55,894 nt of DNA, from contig CAZQFV010000025.1 in NCBI GenBank assembly GCA_964592645.1, positions 1 through 55,894 of the forward strand. Reading direction: 5' to 3'. Shown here piece after piece: positions 55,832-55,894 of the stretch. The number at the start of each line of letters is the position of its first letter. Positions within the stretch are counted from its first letter, which is position 1. The translations under genes and the position numbers were made by a program. The notes under the pieces are model-generated. The model saw nothing but the letters and a program-made list of their open reading frames with translations. It was not told the DNA's origin and did no database searches. The DNA comes from CAZQFV01 sp964592645 (GTDB taxonomy: Bacteria; Chloroflexota; Chloroflexia; DTKN01).

Positions 55832-55894
55832 GCGATCCCCAGTGAGCGTTACGGGTTGGGGACAAGGGCATCCGGCACCTCCTGTACAATGGGC

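Noticed and set aside
55885..55890. TACAAT at the window end as a promoter
   Set aside because: No acceptable -35 box at 16-18 bases; the downstream region is outside the window.

Overview
The window is GC-rich DNA from a strictly anaerobic, formate-metabolising bacterium. A Chloroflexota (Anaerolineae-like) origin fits the GC content, the interspersed hairpin repeats and the gene set, but no rRNA or ribosomal marker is present, so this is inference. The organism uses selenocysteine: three genes read through an in-frame TGA followed by a bacterial SECIS-like hairpin, and a tRNA-Sec gene (selC) lies at about 50.6 kb.

Layout. (1) 1-1 kb: decayed hydrogenase-maturation remnants (hypF fragment on the minus strand; hypB tail and frameshifted hypC on the plus strand). 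(2) 1.0-17.4 kb, minus strand: one long operon read from a promoter at about 17.36 kb. Its order is hdrC-hdrB, a signalling block (DRTGG, CBS-ATPase, DRTGG, HATPase, PHP, SpoIIE-like), the N-terminal half of HdrA with selenocysteine, NuoE, a 2Fe-2S protein, NuoF, a NuoG-like/HdrA-C-half fusion, FlxD/MvhD, FlxC-like, selenocysteine formate dehydrogenase FdhA, a ferritin-like protein and the formate channel FocA. (3) 17.4-20.9 kb: a histidine kinase with a GcvH-like N-terminus, an AsnC-type regulator fused to a receiver domain, and a lone receiver. (4) 21.4-35.9 kb, minus strand: a second Hdr/formate system. From a near-consensus promoter at 35.9 kb come hdrC, hdrB, an intein-containing hdrA, flxD, a YccF-like gene, flxC, flxB, flxA and fdhD. 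A second internal promoter drives fused nuoEF and a second selenocysteine fdhA carrying a NuoG-like N-terminus.

(5) 36-43.7 kb, plus strand: sulfotransferase, Lnt-like N-acyltransferase, fused Mg-chelatase-type AAA-VWA protein, S1-domain protein, DUF1028 protein and MobB. (6) 43.8-47.5 kb, minus strand: a compact ubiquitin-like conjugation operon: SPFH membrane protein, ubiquitin-like protein ending in Gly-Gly-Ala, membrane-anchored E2-like protein, JAMM peptidase and E1-like enzyme. (7) 47.7-49.95 kb: MerR-like regulator, PocR-domain histidine kinase and response regulator. A sequence motif in its leader recurs in the leader of the ubiquitin-like operon. (8) 50-55.9 kb: hypothetical gene, selC, glgA, a GalT-like gene, glpX and an adenosine-deaminase-family gene.

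How they work together. FocA moves formate and the two Sec-FdhA enzymes oxidise it or make it from CO2. FdhD and MobB supply molybdenum/tungsten cofactor chemistry, and selC supplies Sec decoding. Nuo-type FMN/Fe-S subunits exchange electrons with NAD(H), and the HdrABC/FlxD parts probably allow flavin-based electron bifurcation to ferredoxin and/or a disulfide. The most noteworthy points are the ubiquitin-like operon with an SPFH partner, the split Sec-containing HdrA fused to a NuoG-like module, and an intein in the second HdrA exactly at the residue that is Sec in the first.
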